12,499 nucleotides of DNA from JADFRG01 sp046759305. Lineage in GTDB: Bacteria > Chloroflexota > Anaerolineae > Anaerolineales > E44-bin32. The notes under the pieces are model-generated. The model made no database searches and was not told where the DNA came from. It saw nothing but the letters and a program-made list of their open reading frames with translations. Positions within the stretch are counted from its first letter, which is position 1. The number at the start of each line of letters is the position of its first letter. The DNA lies in assembly GCA_046759305.1 (NCBI GenBank), contig JBHIBY010000068.1, forward strand, positions 1-12,499, read 5' to 3'. This document shows positions 5,476 through 11,888 of the stretch, piece by piece. Position numbers and translations under genes: made by a program.

Positions 5476-7509
5476 ATGGCTGACCAACCACCCCGCGTCC
5501 GCTTTAGTCTCCTCTGGAAAATCACACTGCCATTCATGCTCCTGGCTATGGTCCTGGGATTGGGTGCAGCTCTGCTCATCAACGACCTACTAAGCCAGGA
5601 GGAGACCGATCGCTTTCTTCGCCAACTGATTGACGCTGGACAGCAAGCAACAGATTCGGTCGTGCGATCCGAGATCGATCTGCTCGAGCTCGAGCGGTTG
5701 ATTGCAAATACTGAGGGTGTGGCGGAGGCCGTTTCCGCTGGAAACGCGGAGGACTTGCGTGCTCGTGTTCTGCCTCTAGTTGTGAATGCCGGAGCGGACG
5801 TTGTAGCGGTCGTGGATAGCGAAGGCACCAGCATCGTGACCGTGCGGAGACGCCCCGGCGCGCCGCCGGGTGACTATGACACCTTGCGCGGGGAATCTTA
5901 TTATGGGGAGTGGCCGTTTGTTCAACGAGTGTTGAGTGGCGTCACGGACGAAGTTGTCGGAGATAAGCATGCCGGCCTAGAGCCTTTGGAATTTGAGGGA
6001 ATCCAACACTACGTCTTCTTCGTGGCTGGCCCGCTGCTTCAAGCTAATAGCACACTAAACGGCTCGGTTCTGGTTGGTAAGTATGTCGATCGACTGGGAG
6101 CCGAAGTTGCCAACGAAGCTGGGGCCAATGTTTCGAGCTACGATGTTTCCGGAACTGCGCTCAGCTCGACTCTTGAGCCTGCCAGCAGCGAATCGATCAA
6201 TGTATCGTCCGCAACACTCCAGAGCATCCAGGAATCGGAGCAGGGGCAAAGCCCGGTTCGTGCGATCACCGTAGCGGGTTCGGAATACTGGGAGGTTCTC
6301 ACTCCGCTGGTTGTGAGGCAGGGAACCGAGGACTTGGGAGTGATGGGGGTTTCGCTTCTGCGAGTGCCCGTGGAAGGAACGACAGAAGACAGCCTTCCTA
6401 TTGTTTTACGTTTCGGTGTATTGGCCCTCGCATTGATCGTTCTGATAGGACTACTTCTCTCAAACTCCATTACCAAGCGCTTGGGGGATCTGGTCCGGGC
6501 TTCTTCCGAGATTGCGAGCGGAGACCTGGACGCGCATGTGGATGAGAGTGGGAGGGATGAAATTGGAGCTCTTTCGATAACTTTCAATCGGATGGTCGAA
6601 GGCTTGAGAGAAGGCTCAATCTACCGGGATCTCTTGGGTCGATCGGTCACCCCAGAAGTACGCGATCAGCTCAGGACATCGTTCTCTGACGGTGCACTTA
6701 TGTTGAAGGGTCAGAGTTCAGATGCCACCATCTTGTTTGCCGATTTCCGCGGCTATACCTCCATGGCGGAGCGTGCAGAGCCGGCGGACATAATGAAGAC
6801 TCTCAATGACTACTTCGCGGGGGTCGTGCCAATCATTTCATTGCACGGCGGAGTTGTCAACAAGTTTGACGGCGATGCGGTGATGGCCTTTTTCGGTATT
6901 CTGCCGAAGTATCTGCCCTCAAGGGTAAGTGCGCTGCAAGCGACGCATGCAGGCCTCGAGATGCTTGAACACATTCGGAATGTAAACAAAGAGCGTGACG
7001 AGGGTGGGAAGCAAGCTTTCGAAATGGGAATCGGAATTTCGACGGGCAGCGTGATCGCCGGAGGTTTAGGAAGCGAAGACCGCGTTCACTACACCGTGGT
7101 GGGGGACACGGTCAACACCGCGCAGCGGATTCAGGAGATCACGCGCAATCTCGGAGGAACTGCCCTCGTTATCAGCGATCCGACCTACCGAAAACTCGGT
7201 GCTGTCCGTCACCAATTCCGTTTCGGGCGAAAAGGGCTGGCTCAGTTGAAGGGCAAGCAGCAAGAAGTACTTGTCCATGAAGTCGTCGGACGTAGTTCAA
7301 CGTTAGTGGGTAGGGAGGTCGTTGACGACAGAATCCAGCACTACACCGCGAGCCTACCGAGAGTAGCCGAGATACTAGGTGGTGAGACTACAAAGGATGT
7401 GCAGAAGCCGCTACCGGCGAGCGAGGATGAACTTGAATTCCTTGAGGGCCGCCTGGAGGGAGAGGAGCCTGGTACAGGCCCATTACCCGCTTTCCCCGAT
7501 GAGGGATAG
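5476..7509 (+). CDS. Receptor-type class III adenylate cyclase (sensor-HAMP-cyclase)
   Basis: A 677-aa membrane protein that should make cAMP from ATP. Order: membrane helix 1 (about 14-36), an extracellular sensor region (38-305) resembling a double-Cache/CHASE type (block ADVVAVVDSEGTSIVTVRR, 107-125), membrane helix 2 (about 307-329), HAMP (330-383), then the class III cyclase domain (about 415-605). Visible active-site residues: metal-binding D423 (FADFRGYTS) and D467 (KFDGDAVMAFFG), adenine-selecting K463 and T540 (YTVVGD), and transition-state N547 and R551 (VNTAQR). All catalytic positions are intact and the Lys/Thr pair argues for ATP rather than GTP. A C-terminal tail of about 70 residues, acidic from 649 on, extends past the catalytic domain. 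The ATG at 5476 lacks a strong Shine-Dalgarno. The signal sensed is unknown. Neighbours are a sortase and, after a gap, a surface protein. Stop TAG. Confidence 0.93.
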   Translation: MADQPPRVRFSLLWKITLPFMLLAMVLGLGAALLINDLLSQEETDRFLRQLIDAGQQATDSVVRSEIDLLELERLIANTEGVAEAVSAGNAEDLRARVLPLVVNAGADVVAVVDSEGTSIVTVRRRPGAPPGDYDTLRGESYYGEWPFVQRVLSGVTDEVVGDKHAGLEPLEFEGIQHYVFFVAGPLLQANSTLNGSVLVGKYVDRLGAEVANEAGANVSSYDVSGTALSSTLEPASSESINVSSATLQSIQESEQGQSPVRAITVAGSEYWEVLTPLVVRQGTEDLGVMGVSLLRVPVEGTTEDSLPIVLRFGVLALALIVLIGLLLSNSITKRLGDLVRASSEIASGDLDAHVDESGRDEIGALSITFNRMVEGLREGSIYRDLLGRSVTPEVRDQLRTSFSDGALMLKGQSSDATILFADFRGYTSMAERAEPADIMKTLNDYFAGVVPIISLHGGVVNKFDGDAVMAFFGILPKYLPSRVSALQATHAGLEMLEHIRNVNKERDEGGKQAFEMGIGISTGSVIAGGLGSEDRVHYTVVGDTVNTAQRIQEITRNLGGTALVISDPTYRKLGAVRHQFRFGRKGLAQLKGKQQEVLVHEVVGRSSTLVGREVVDDRIQHYTASLPRVAEILGGETTKDVQKPLPASEDELEFLEGRLEGEEPGTGPLPAFPDEG

Positions 7510-7627
7510 GAACTGAAAGCTACAACCTGCTACGTTCGGATTTCCCAATAGAGCCACATCGAATCGGCCAGGCTATGCGGTGGTTCGCCCCATGAACCGG
7601 TACTCTGGTAGGAAGCAAGTCCCCTTG

Positions 7628-7656
7628 TTGAGAGCTGTCCCGGCAGGAATACTAAT
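7628..7656 (+). promoter_or_regulatory. Candidate promoter TTGAGA-17-ACTAAT
   Basis: The -35 TTGAGA (7628-7633) matches 5 of 6 and the -10 ACTAAT (7651-7656) 4 of 6, at the ideal 17-bp spacing. The predicted start near 7663 lies just before the AAGGAGG at 7671. The arrangement is coherent, but it could arise by chance. Confidence 0.3.
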
Positions 7657-7683
7657 AGCTGCAGCGGTCTAAGGAGGGGGTTT

Positions 7684-7854
7684 GTGAATCTCCAGACTCG
7701 TGCATCGGTAGAGAGTCACTTTGGATTCACGTTTCGCTCTTTGGGTCGCGCTTTCTGTTTATGCCGTACCTATCGTCGGGTGGGTATTGACCGCTGCGCA
7801 TTTGACGGGTGCCTCCGCAAGGCGCCCGGGATCCCCCTTCAACCTAAGTTCTAA
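7684..7854 (+). CDS. Possible small protein with perfect Shine-Dalgarno, 56 aa
   Basis: The GTG start follows AAGGAGG by 6 nt, the best ribosome binding site in the window, and a promoter-like pair lies just upstream. The peptide (four Cys, many Arg, no membrane helix) resembles nothing I know. The frame 37 bp further on (7721-7972) looks more protein-like, so a frameshift near the TTT at 7718 could join the ribosome binding site and first 12 codons to that frame. Either reading is tentative. Confidence 0.3.
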   Translation: MNLQTRASVESHFGFTFRSLGRAFCLCRTYRRVGIDRCAFDGCLRKAPGIPLQPKF

Positions 7855-7972
7855 ATTAGCTGCAGACTATGCGGCCGACGAAGGCGAGCGAATCTCCTCC
7901 CTCCGAGTCTCGGTTGTTGCCGATTCCCTCCGGGCTCTTGGGATTATTATCAGGTATGGAAGTCTCCTGTGA
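7721..7972 (+). CDS. Possible small membrane protein frame, 83 aa
   Basis: From TTG 7721 this frame encodes a plausible membrane helix at residues 5-28 (FALWVALSVYAVPIVGWVLT and on), followed by a soluble tail. It has no good ribosome binding site of its own, and TAG closes the frame just upstream. It overlaps the 7684 frame. It is best seen as the body of a gene whose start is displaced by a frameshift, or as chance. Confidence 0.22.
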   Translation: MDSRFALWVALSVYAVPIVGWVLTAAHLTGASARRPGSPFNLSSKLAADYAADEGERISSLRVSVVADSLRALGIIIRYGSLL

Positions 7973-8077
7973 TGACTCGTTTCGGAAGACTGTGGGGATT
8001 GGATATTTCGCGATCAAGAGTTTTTGTGCGATGCCTAGCAGATCCAGATATTGGAATGAGGTCTCCCGGAAGGTAAA

Positions 8078-9190
8078 TTGGCGACAAACAGCGAACGTCC
8101 CCGCAGGTTCGACCTGCGCACCACAATACCGCTGGCTACCGAGACCCTGGTTCATTTGGCTAAGCAGCCCAAACGCAGCTGGGTAATTCCCGCGCTCACA
8201 CTGATCACTGGAATTGCCTTCGGGATAATGATGTTGGAGTTGCTCATGTTTCAAGGGCCATTCACCGCACTTGCATTTGAGGGCGAGCTGCGTTCGAGGC
8301 TGTCAGCCAATTACGGCGCCGATCCGATCGTGGCTAAGATCCATGAGCTCAGACTCACAATTGTCGAGGATGTCCTGGGCATGGATGATGGAGATGGCTC
8401 TGGATCCCCCGCGATCGCCCTGATGATGCAGGAACCGGTGCCGACTGCCACGCCGAAGGTAACTGCAACAGTTAGCACGACCTCTCTCGAGGACGATCTG
8501 ACGGCCTCCCCAATTCCAACCGATGGGCTTGCGACCGCGACTTCTCGGCCGGAAGCAAGCGAAACTCCCACTGCTGTTGTGGGGACTGCCGCACATTGCG
8601 ATGATATTTCAATTACGGACATGTGGATCCACAGCGATGATGAAGTGCGAGCCAGGGTCCGAAACAGCAGTTCGAAGCATGCCTACCTCACCACCACCGT
8701 ATTTGAATGGCCAGACGTGCCCGAGCCGGCCAAAGTAGACTGGTTTAGATTCGATGACAAAAAGTACTTCAGCGTGGACGATTGGAGCTCACCAACCTCC
8801 TCCTCTGGAAGCAGCGTACGTATTAAACGGGGAAACTCGGAAACCTGGCGAGTAGATTTCGACAGCGAGCCCGACGAGGGGATTTACGGGTCCTTCCAGG
8901 TGACCCTGACATTTGATGTGTCTGGGCTGGCTACCTGCACAATGAGCAGCAGCGTCTTCAGAGACATTCCTGCTACTCCAGCGCCGACTGTATTACCGAG
9001 TGAGACGCCGTTTCCAACAGACACTCCGGGACCAACTGCCACTCCAGTGCCAGGACCCAGTGATACTCCAGGGCCAGCTCCGACTGATACGCCCGAACCA
9101 GCCCCAAGCGATACGCCGTTGCCGACTCCAACAGACACTCCATTACCTACGAACACCAACACCCCAGCGCCTACAGCAACGCCAGGCTAG
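8078..9190 (+). CDS. Type II anchored surface protein with Ig-like domain and Pro/Thr-rich tail
   Basis: A 370-aa protein of unknown function. The TTG start is set by GGAAGG (8068-8073, 4 nt spacing) and by a stop at 8057-8059; no ATG is available nearby. A basic N-terminus (RPRR 7-10, KQPKR 29-33) precedes one membrane helix (about 34-57), which predicts cytoplasmic N-terminus and external C-terminus. Then come a helical stretch (64-101), a Ser/Thr/Pro linker (119-171), a beta-rich domain (174-293) bounded by C174 and C287 that may form a disulfide, and a Pro/Thr tail (299-370). The beta domain resembles the 'N-S-V-T-N-N' Ig-like modules I recall in Chloroflexota envelope proteins. The tail ends at the stop with no LPxTG motif, hydrophobic segment or basic residues, so it is not a sortase substrate of the usual kind. 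Stop TAG. Confidence 0.75.
   Translation: MATNSERPRRFDLRTTIPLATETLVHLAKQPKRSWVIPALTLITGIAFGIMMLELLMFQGPFTALAFEGELRSRLSANYGADPIVAKIHELRLTIVEDVLGMDDGDGSGSPAIALMMQEPVPTATPKVTATVSTTSLEDDLTASPIPTDGLATATSRPEASETPTAVVGTAAHCDDISITDMWIHSDDEVRARVRNSSSKHAYLTTTVFEWPDVPEPAKVDWFRFDDKKYFSVDDWSSPTSSSGSSVRIKRGNSETWRVDFDSEPDEGIYGSFQVTLTFDVSGLATCTMSSSVFRDIPATPAPTVLPSETPFPTDTPGPTATPVPGPSDTPGPAPTDTPEPAPSDTPLPTPTDTPLPTNTNTPAPTATPG
8972..9187 (+). repeat. Degenerate tandem repeat coding the Pro/Thr tail
   Basis: Imperfect units of about 8 residues of the form (A/G)P(T/S)DTPxP are repeated to the end of the protein, with visible relatedness in the DNA (agcgatacgcc, actgatacgcc, acagacactcc). Such tails are low-complexity, often O-glycosylated surface stalks, and may vary in length between strains. 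Confidence 0.75.
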
Positions 9191-9267
9191 CTAGTTCCTG
9201 CGCGCCTATCAGCTGACTAAGCTTTGCGCTCAAGAATTGAATCGGGCCATCGCAAGGTCTCTCAGGG

Positions 9268-9273
9268 TATAAT
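9268..9273 (+). promoter_or_regulatory. -10 element of prfA operon (TATAAT)
   Basis: A perfect TATAAT in the context GGTATAATCG, identical over 10 bases to the sortase promoter. The start is predicted near 9280, giving a leader of about 42 nt. No good -35 is found at 16-18 bp. Confidence 0.6.
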
Positions 9274-9283
9274 CGCCTCGAAC

Positions 9284-9304
9284 CTCCCACACACGCCGTG
9301 GGAG
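9284..9304 (+). promoter_or_regulatory. Hairpin in prfA leader
   Basis: CTCCCAC (9284-9290) pairs perfectly with GTGGGAG (9298-9304) around a 7-nt loop, followed by TTTGTT. It lies at the very 5' end of the predicted transcript, and its 3' arm contains the only Shine-Dalgarno-like GGGAG ahead of prfA. It could cap the message, hide the ribosome binding site, or act as a weak terminator of the gene at 8078. Confidence 0.5.
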
Positions 9305-9310
9305 TTTGTT

Positions 9311-9337
9311 ATGTGTAGGCCATGCTGGAGAAGCTAA
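9311..9337 (+). CDS. Possible 8-codon leader frame overlapping prfA start
   Basis: ATG at 9311 is 6 nt after the GGGAG at 9300-9304, ideal spacing, and encodes MCRPCWRS followed by TAA. It runs past the prfA ATG (9322) by 16 bp in another frame. prfA itself has no well-placed ribosome binding site (GGAG ends 17 nt away). Translation of the mini-frame could load ribosomes for prfA or control it. This rests on sequence alone. Confidence 0.3.
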   Translation: MCRPCWRS

Positions 9338-10374
9338 ATAATATCGAAAAACGCTATGATGCCATCGAGCAGGAGATGGTGGCCGTCTCGGATGACTACC
9401 AACGGGTAGCCCAGCTAGCGCAGGAGCGATCGGAGCTGGAGCCGGTCGTTAGTGCATTCCGAGAGTTCAACAGATTACAGGAACAGCTTGCGCAAGCGGA
9501 GACTCTCCGGGCCGGTTCGGATCCCGAGTTGCATGAGCTAGCGGATCAAGAAATCCAAGAGATCCAACCCAGGCTAGACGAGCTGGAGGCGAAGCTCCGT
9601 GAGATGCTGATCCCGCGCGATCCGCGCGACCGACGCAATGTGATCATGGAAATCCGCGCCGGAACCGGTGGTGACGAGGCCGGCATATTTGCGTCCGATC
9701 TGTTCCGAATGTACAGCCGCTATGCCGAAGGTCTGCGATGGTCTGTAGATGTCCTTTCTCAAAGCGAAACCGGGGTCGGGGGCTTTAAAGAGATCGTGTT
9801 CGAGGTCAAGGGTAACGGTGCATACTCTCGTCTGAAATATGAATCGGGAGTGCACCGCGTTCAACGGGTGCCTGTCACCGAGTCACAAGGCCGGATCCAC
9901 ACTTCGACGGCCACGGTCGCAGTGCTCGCCGAGGCGGACGAGGTTGAGATCAAGATTCCGGACAAAGACATCGAGGTTGAAACCTTCAAGTCTGCAGGGG
10001 CCGGTGGTCAAAGTGTTCAGAAGAATGAGACCGCGGTGCGCATAAGACATTTGCCTACGGGGATCGTCGCCCAATGCCAGGACGAGCGCTCGCAGCTGCA
10101 AAATAAGCAGCGTGCGATGAGCATATTGCGCGCTCGAATTTACGAACTAGCCATCCGCGAGCAACAGGCGGAGCAAGATGCGACACGTAAGGCGCAGGTC
10201 GGCTCGGGCGACCGCTCCGAAAAAATCCGTACGTATAACTTCCCTCAATCGCGCATTACCGATCACCGTATCGGCTACACAACGCACAATCTCCCTGCGG
10301 TTCTAGATGGTGACCTGAACGATTTGATCGAGGAGTTGGCCACTCAGGACGCAGCGCAGAAAATGGCCTCATAG
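9322..10374 (+). CDS. prfA: Peptide chain release factor 1
   Basis: A 350-aa protein, close to the usual 355-360. It ends translation at UAA and UAG. It shows the N-terminal coiled coil (1-100), the AGTGGDEAGIFA block (113-124), the codon-reading P-x-T motif as PVT (184-186), which marks RF1 rather than RF2 (SPF), and GGQ (228-230), which triggers peptide release. After GGQ the sequence is SVQKNE rather than the more common HVNKTE. The ATG at 9322 fits the standard N-terminus (MLEKLNNIEKRYDAIE); an in-frame TAG at 9316 excludes anything longer. It is followed after 58 bp by prmC, which methylates the GGQ glutamine. The gene ends in TAG, a codon that only RF1 reads, so its own synthesis depends on its product. 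Likely transcribed from the TATAAT at 9268. Confidence 0.97.
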   Translation: MLEKLNNIEKRYDAIEQEMVAVSDDYQRVAQLAQERSELEPVVSAFREFNRLQEQLAQAETLRAGSDPELHELADQEIQEIQPRLDELEAKLREMLIPRDPRDRRNVIMEIRAGTGGDEAGIFASDLFRMYSRYAEGLRWSVDVLSQSETGVGGFKEIVFEVKGNGAYSRLKYESGVHRVQRVPVTESQGRIHTSTATVAVLAEADEVEIKIPDKDIEVETFKSAGAGGQSVQKNETAVRIRHLPTGIVAQCQDERSQLQNKQRAMSILRARIYELAIREQQAEQDATRKAQVGSGDRSEKIRTYNFPQSRITDHRIGYTTHNLPAVLDGDLNDLIEELATQDAAQKMAS

Positions 10375-10432
10375 CATGGGCAGGGTGCTTCTCTCGGGCT
10401 GTCAAAGAACTCATGGGATTTGAGCCGAAGAA

Positions 10433-11269
10433 ATGAACACCACCGTCGAGATGGCGCTCGGAGAAGCCAGCCGCAGACTCAAAAGGTATTCAGAGTCACC
10501 GAGCTCGGATGCACAGCTCCTGCTCGGAGAGGCGCTCAACCGACCGCGAGCCTGGATCCTTTCCCACCCTGAGAGCGAATTGAGAAGTGACCAAGCGGCT
10601 GAGTTTGAGGCCTCGGTGAACTCCGTACTAAACGGGGCTGCGCTTCCATATGTCTTAGGCTGGTGGGAGTTTTTTGGCCGCCGCTTCATCCTCGAGCCGC
10701 AGGTTCTGATCCCCCGACCGGAAACTGAATTGATGGTGGAAGAGGCGCTGGGACGCTCCAGTTCAATGCCCAGAATCTTGGATCTCGGGACCGGCTCTGG
10801 CTGTATTGCGGTGACCCTGGCCCTCGAACTCCCACAATCATGCGTCTACGCCTCTGATATGTCCTGGGAAGCGCTCCGGATCGCCCGGCGCAACGCGATT
10901 GCGCACGGAGTTGACCGCAGTGTCACATTCGTCCACGCGGACTTGGCTGGCGTTTTCGAGGGACCTTTTGACCTTGTTTGCGCGAACCTTCCGTATATCG
11001 CAACCAGCCAGCTTCCGGCTCTGGCCGTAGCAAATCGGGAGCCGATTGCTGCGCTCGACGGCGGCAGCCATGGAACCCAGCTCATTCACCAGGCTCTTGA
11101 AGAGCTGCCGCGAATCCTTGCAGCTGGCGGCTGTGCGCTGTTTGAGATCGATCCAGATCAGGCGGGAAGTGTCCTGGAACGCGCCAAAACGAGCTTCCCC
11201 TCAGCAACTCTGAGCATAGCGACGGACCTCGCCAGGCGCGATCGCCTCCTGATAATCGAGCGTGCCTAA
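10433..11269 (+). CDS. prmC: Release factor glutamine N5-methyltransferase
   Basis: A 278-aa protein of standard length (E. coli 277). It transfers a methyl group from S-adenosylmethionine to the GGQ glutamine of RF1 and RF2, raising termination efficiency. An N-terminal helical release-factor-binding domain (1-75) is followed by PYVLGWWEFFGRRF (72-85) and IPRPETE (93-99), the S-adenosylmethionine loop DLGTGSGC (117-124), the acidic SDMS (141-144), and the catalytic motif as NLPY (185-188) instead of the canonical NPPY. ALDGGSHG (207-214) replaces the usual ALDGGxDG. The ATG at 10433 has a weak AGAAG upstream. The gene follows prfA by 58 bp and overlaps tsaC by 8 bp, which implies one operon. 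Cytoplasmic. Stop TAA. Confidence 0.95.
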   Translation: MNTTVEMALGEASRRLKRYSESPSSDAQLLLGEALNRPRAWILSHPESELRSDQAAEFEASVNSVLNGAALPYVLGWWEFFGRRFILEPQVLIPRPETELMVEEALGRSSSMPRILDLGTGSGCIAVTLALELPQSCVYASDMSWEALRIARRNAIAHGVDRSVTFVHADLAGVFEGPFDLVCANLPYIATSQLPALAVANREPIAALDGGSHGTQLIHQALEELPRILAAGGCALFEIDPDQAGSVLERAKTSFPSATLSIATDLARRDRLLIIERA

Positions 11270-11888
11270 AACCGAAGTTGTACGCGTGGATGAGCCCGAA
11301 GCTCTGGATCGTGCCGTTTCTATTCTGAGAGGCGGCGGCCTGATCGGCATTCCGACGGATACGGTTTACGGCCTGGCAGCAAGTGCATGGAATGGGGCTG
11401 CCGTTAAGCAGCTGTATGAGGTCAAGGGCAGAAACGAGCATAAATCCGTTCCAGTGTTAATCTCCGGCGCATCGGCTATTGACGAAGTCGCAACTGAACC
11501 ATTGGAGAGGATCCAAGAACTGGCAGAGGGCTTTTGGCCGGGTCCACTGACTCTGGTCGTCTATCGTAGAAGCGAGCTTCCTACAGAAATCAGCGCAGCG
11601 GACACGGTTGGGATTCGAGCTCCCGATCACGAGTTTACGTTGGCGTTGCTGCGGAAGGTCGGACCGCTGGCAGCAACCTCAGCCAACCTGTCGGGTCAGC
11701 CAAGCGCCACGACAGTGGCGCAGGTCATCGAGCGCCTTGGTGGAAAGGTGGATCTTGTGATCGACGGCGGCGAAACACCGGGAGGAGTCCCCTCCAGCGT
11801 CGTCGATCTTACGGTCAATCCACCGGCGTTGTTGCGTGAGGGCCCAGTTGCGATTGAGGCAGTTCTAAAGCTTTGGGCGGATCATTGA
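11262..11888 (+). CDS. tsaC: L-threonylcarbamoyladenylate synthase (Sua5/YrdC family)
   Basis: A 208-aa single-domain YrdC-type enzyme. From threonine, bicarbonate and ATP it makes threonylcarbamoyl-AMP, the donor for the t6A modification at position 37 of tRNAs reading ANN codons. Visible motifs: PTDTVYGL (31-38), KGR (55-57), KSVPVLI (61-67), FWPGPLT (91-97), TVGIRAP (115-121) and SANLSG (140-145). It lacks the C-terminal Sua5 domain (typical Sua5 is about 340 aa), so it is the short TsaC type. The GTG start at 11262 lies inside the end of prmC (8-bp overlap), so translation is probably coupled. The prfA-prmC-tsaC order is common in bacteria. The stop TGA overlaps the convergent esterase gene by 7 bp. 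Confidence 0.95.
   Translation: MPKTEVVRVDEPEALDRAVSILRGGGLIGIPTDTVYGLAASAWNGAAVKQLYEVKGRNEHKSVPVLISGASAIDEVATEPLERIQELAEGFWPGPLTLVVYRRSELPTEISAADTVGIRAPDHEFTLALLRKVGPLAATSANLSGQPSATTVAQVIERLGGKVDLVIDGGETPGGVPSSVVDLTVNPPALLREGPVAIEAVLKLWADH

Larger units (their letters stand above)
7510..8077. other. 568-bp stretch without a secure gene
   Basis: No homologous protein is recognised in any frame. It holds a small hairpin (GGTTC 7582-7586 with GAACC 7594-7598), a promoter-like pair at 7628-7656, a very strong ribosome binding site AAGGAGG (7671-7677) before GTG 7684, and three short plus-strand frames: 7684-7854, 7721-7972 (one membrane helix) and 7972-8076 (34 codons, starting within the TGATG of the preceding stop and ending one base before the TTG of the next gene). 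It may be a small frameshifted or decayed membrane-protein gene, or a long leader of the gene at 8078. Confidence 0.5.

Noticed and set aside
7600..7625. Resemblance of GGTAGGAAGCAAG to the apical loop of SRP RNA
   Set aside because: The required opposite-strand CAGG and the GGAA tetraloop context are missing, and flanking bases do not pair into the long SRP hairpin.
7869..8186. Plus-strand frame of 105 codons
   Set aside because: It overlaps the better supported gene at 8078 for over 100 bp, has no ribosome binding site, and shows no domain or membrane signal.
8884..9162. Minus-strand frame coding a Gly/Val-rich, elastin-like 92-aa protein
   Set aside because: It is the mirror of the Pro/Thr repeat tail of the plus-strand gene; its regularity comes from that repeat.
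9284..9310. Reading the prfA leader hairpin as an ordinary terminator
   Set aside because: It lies downstream of the prfA -10 box and is followed only by TTTGTT, a poor T-tract; kept as a leader element with this alternative stated.
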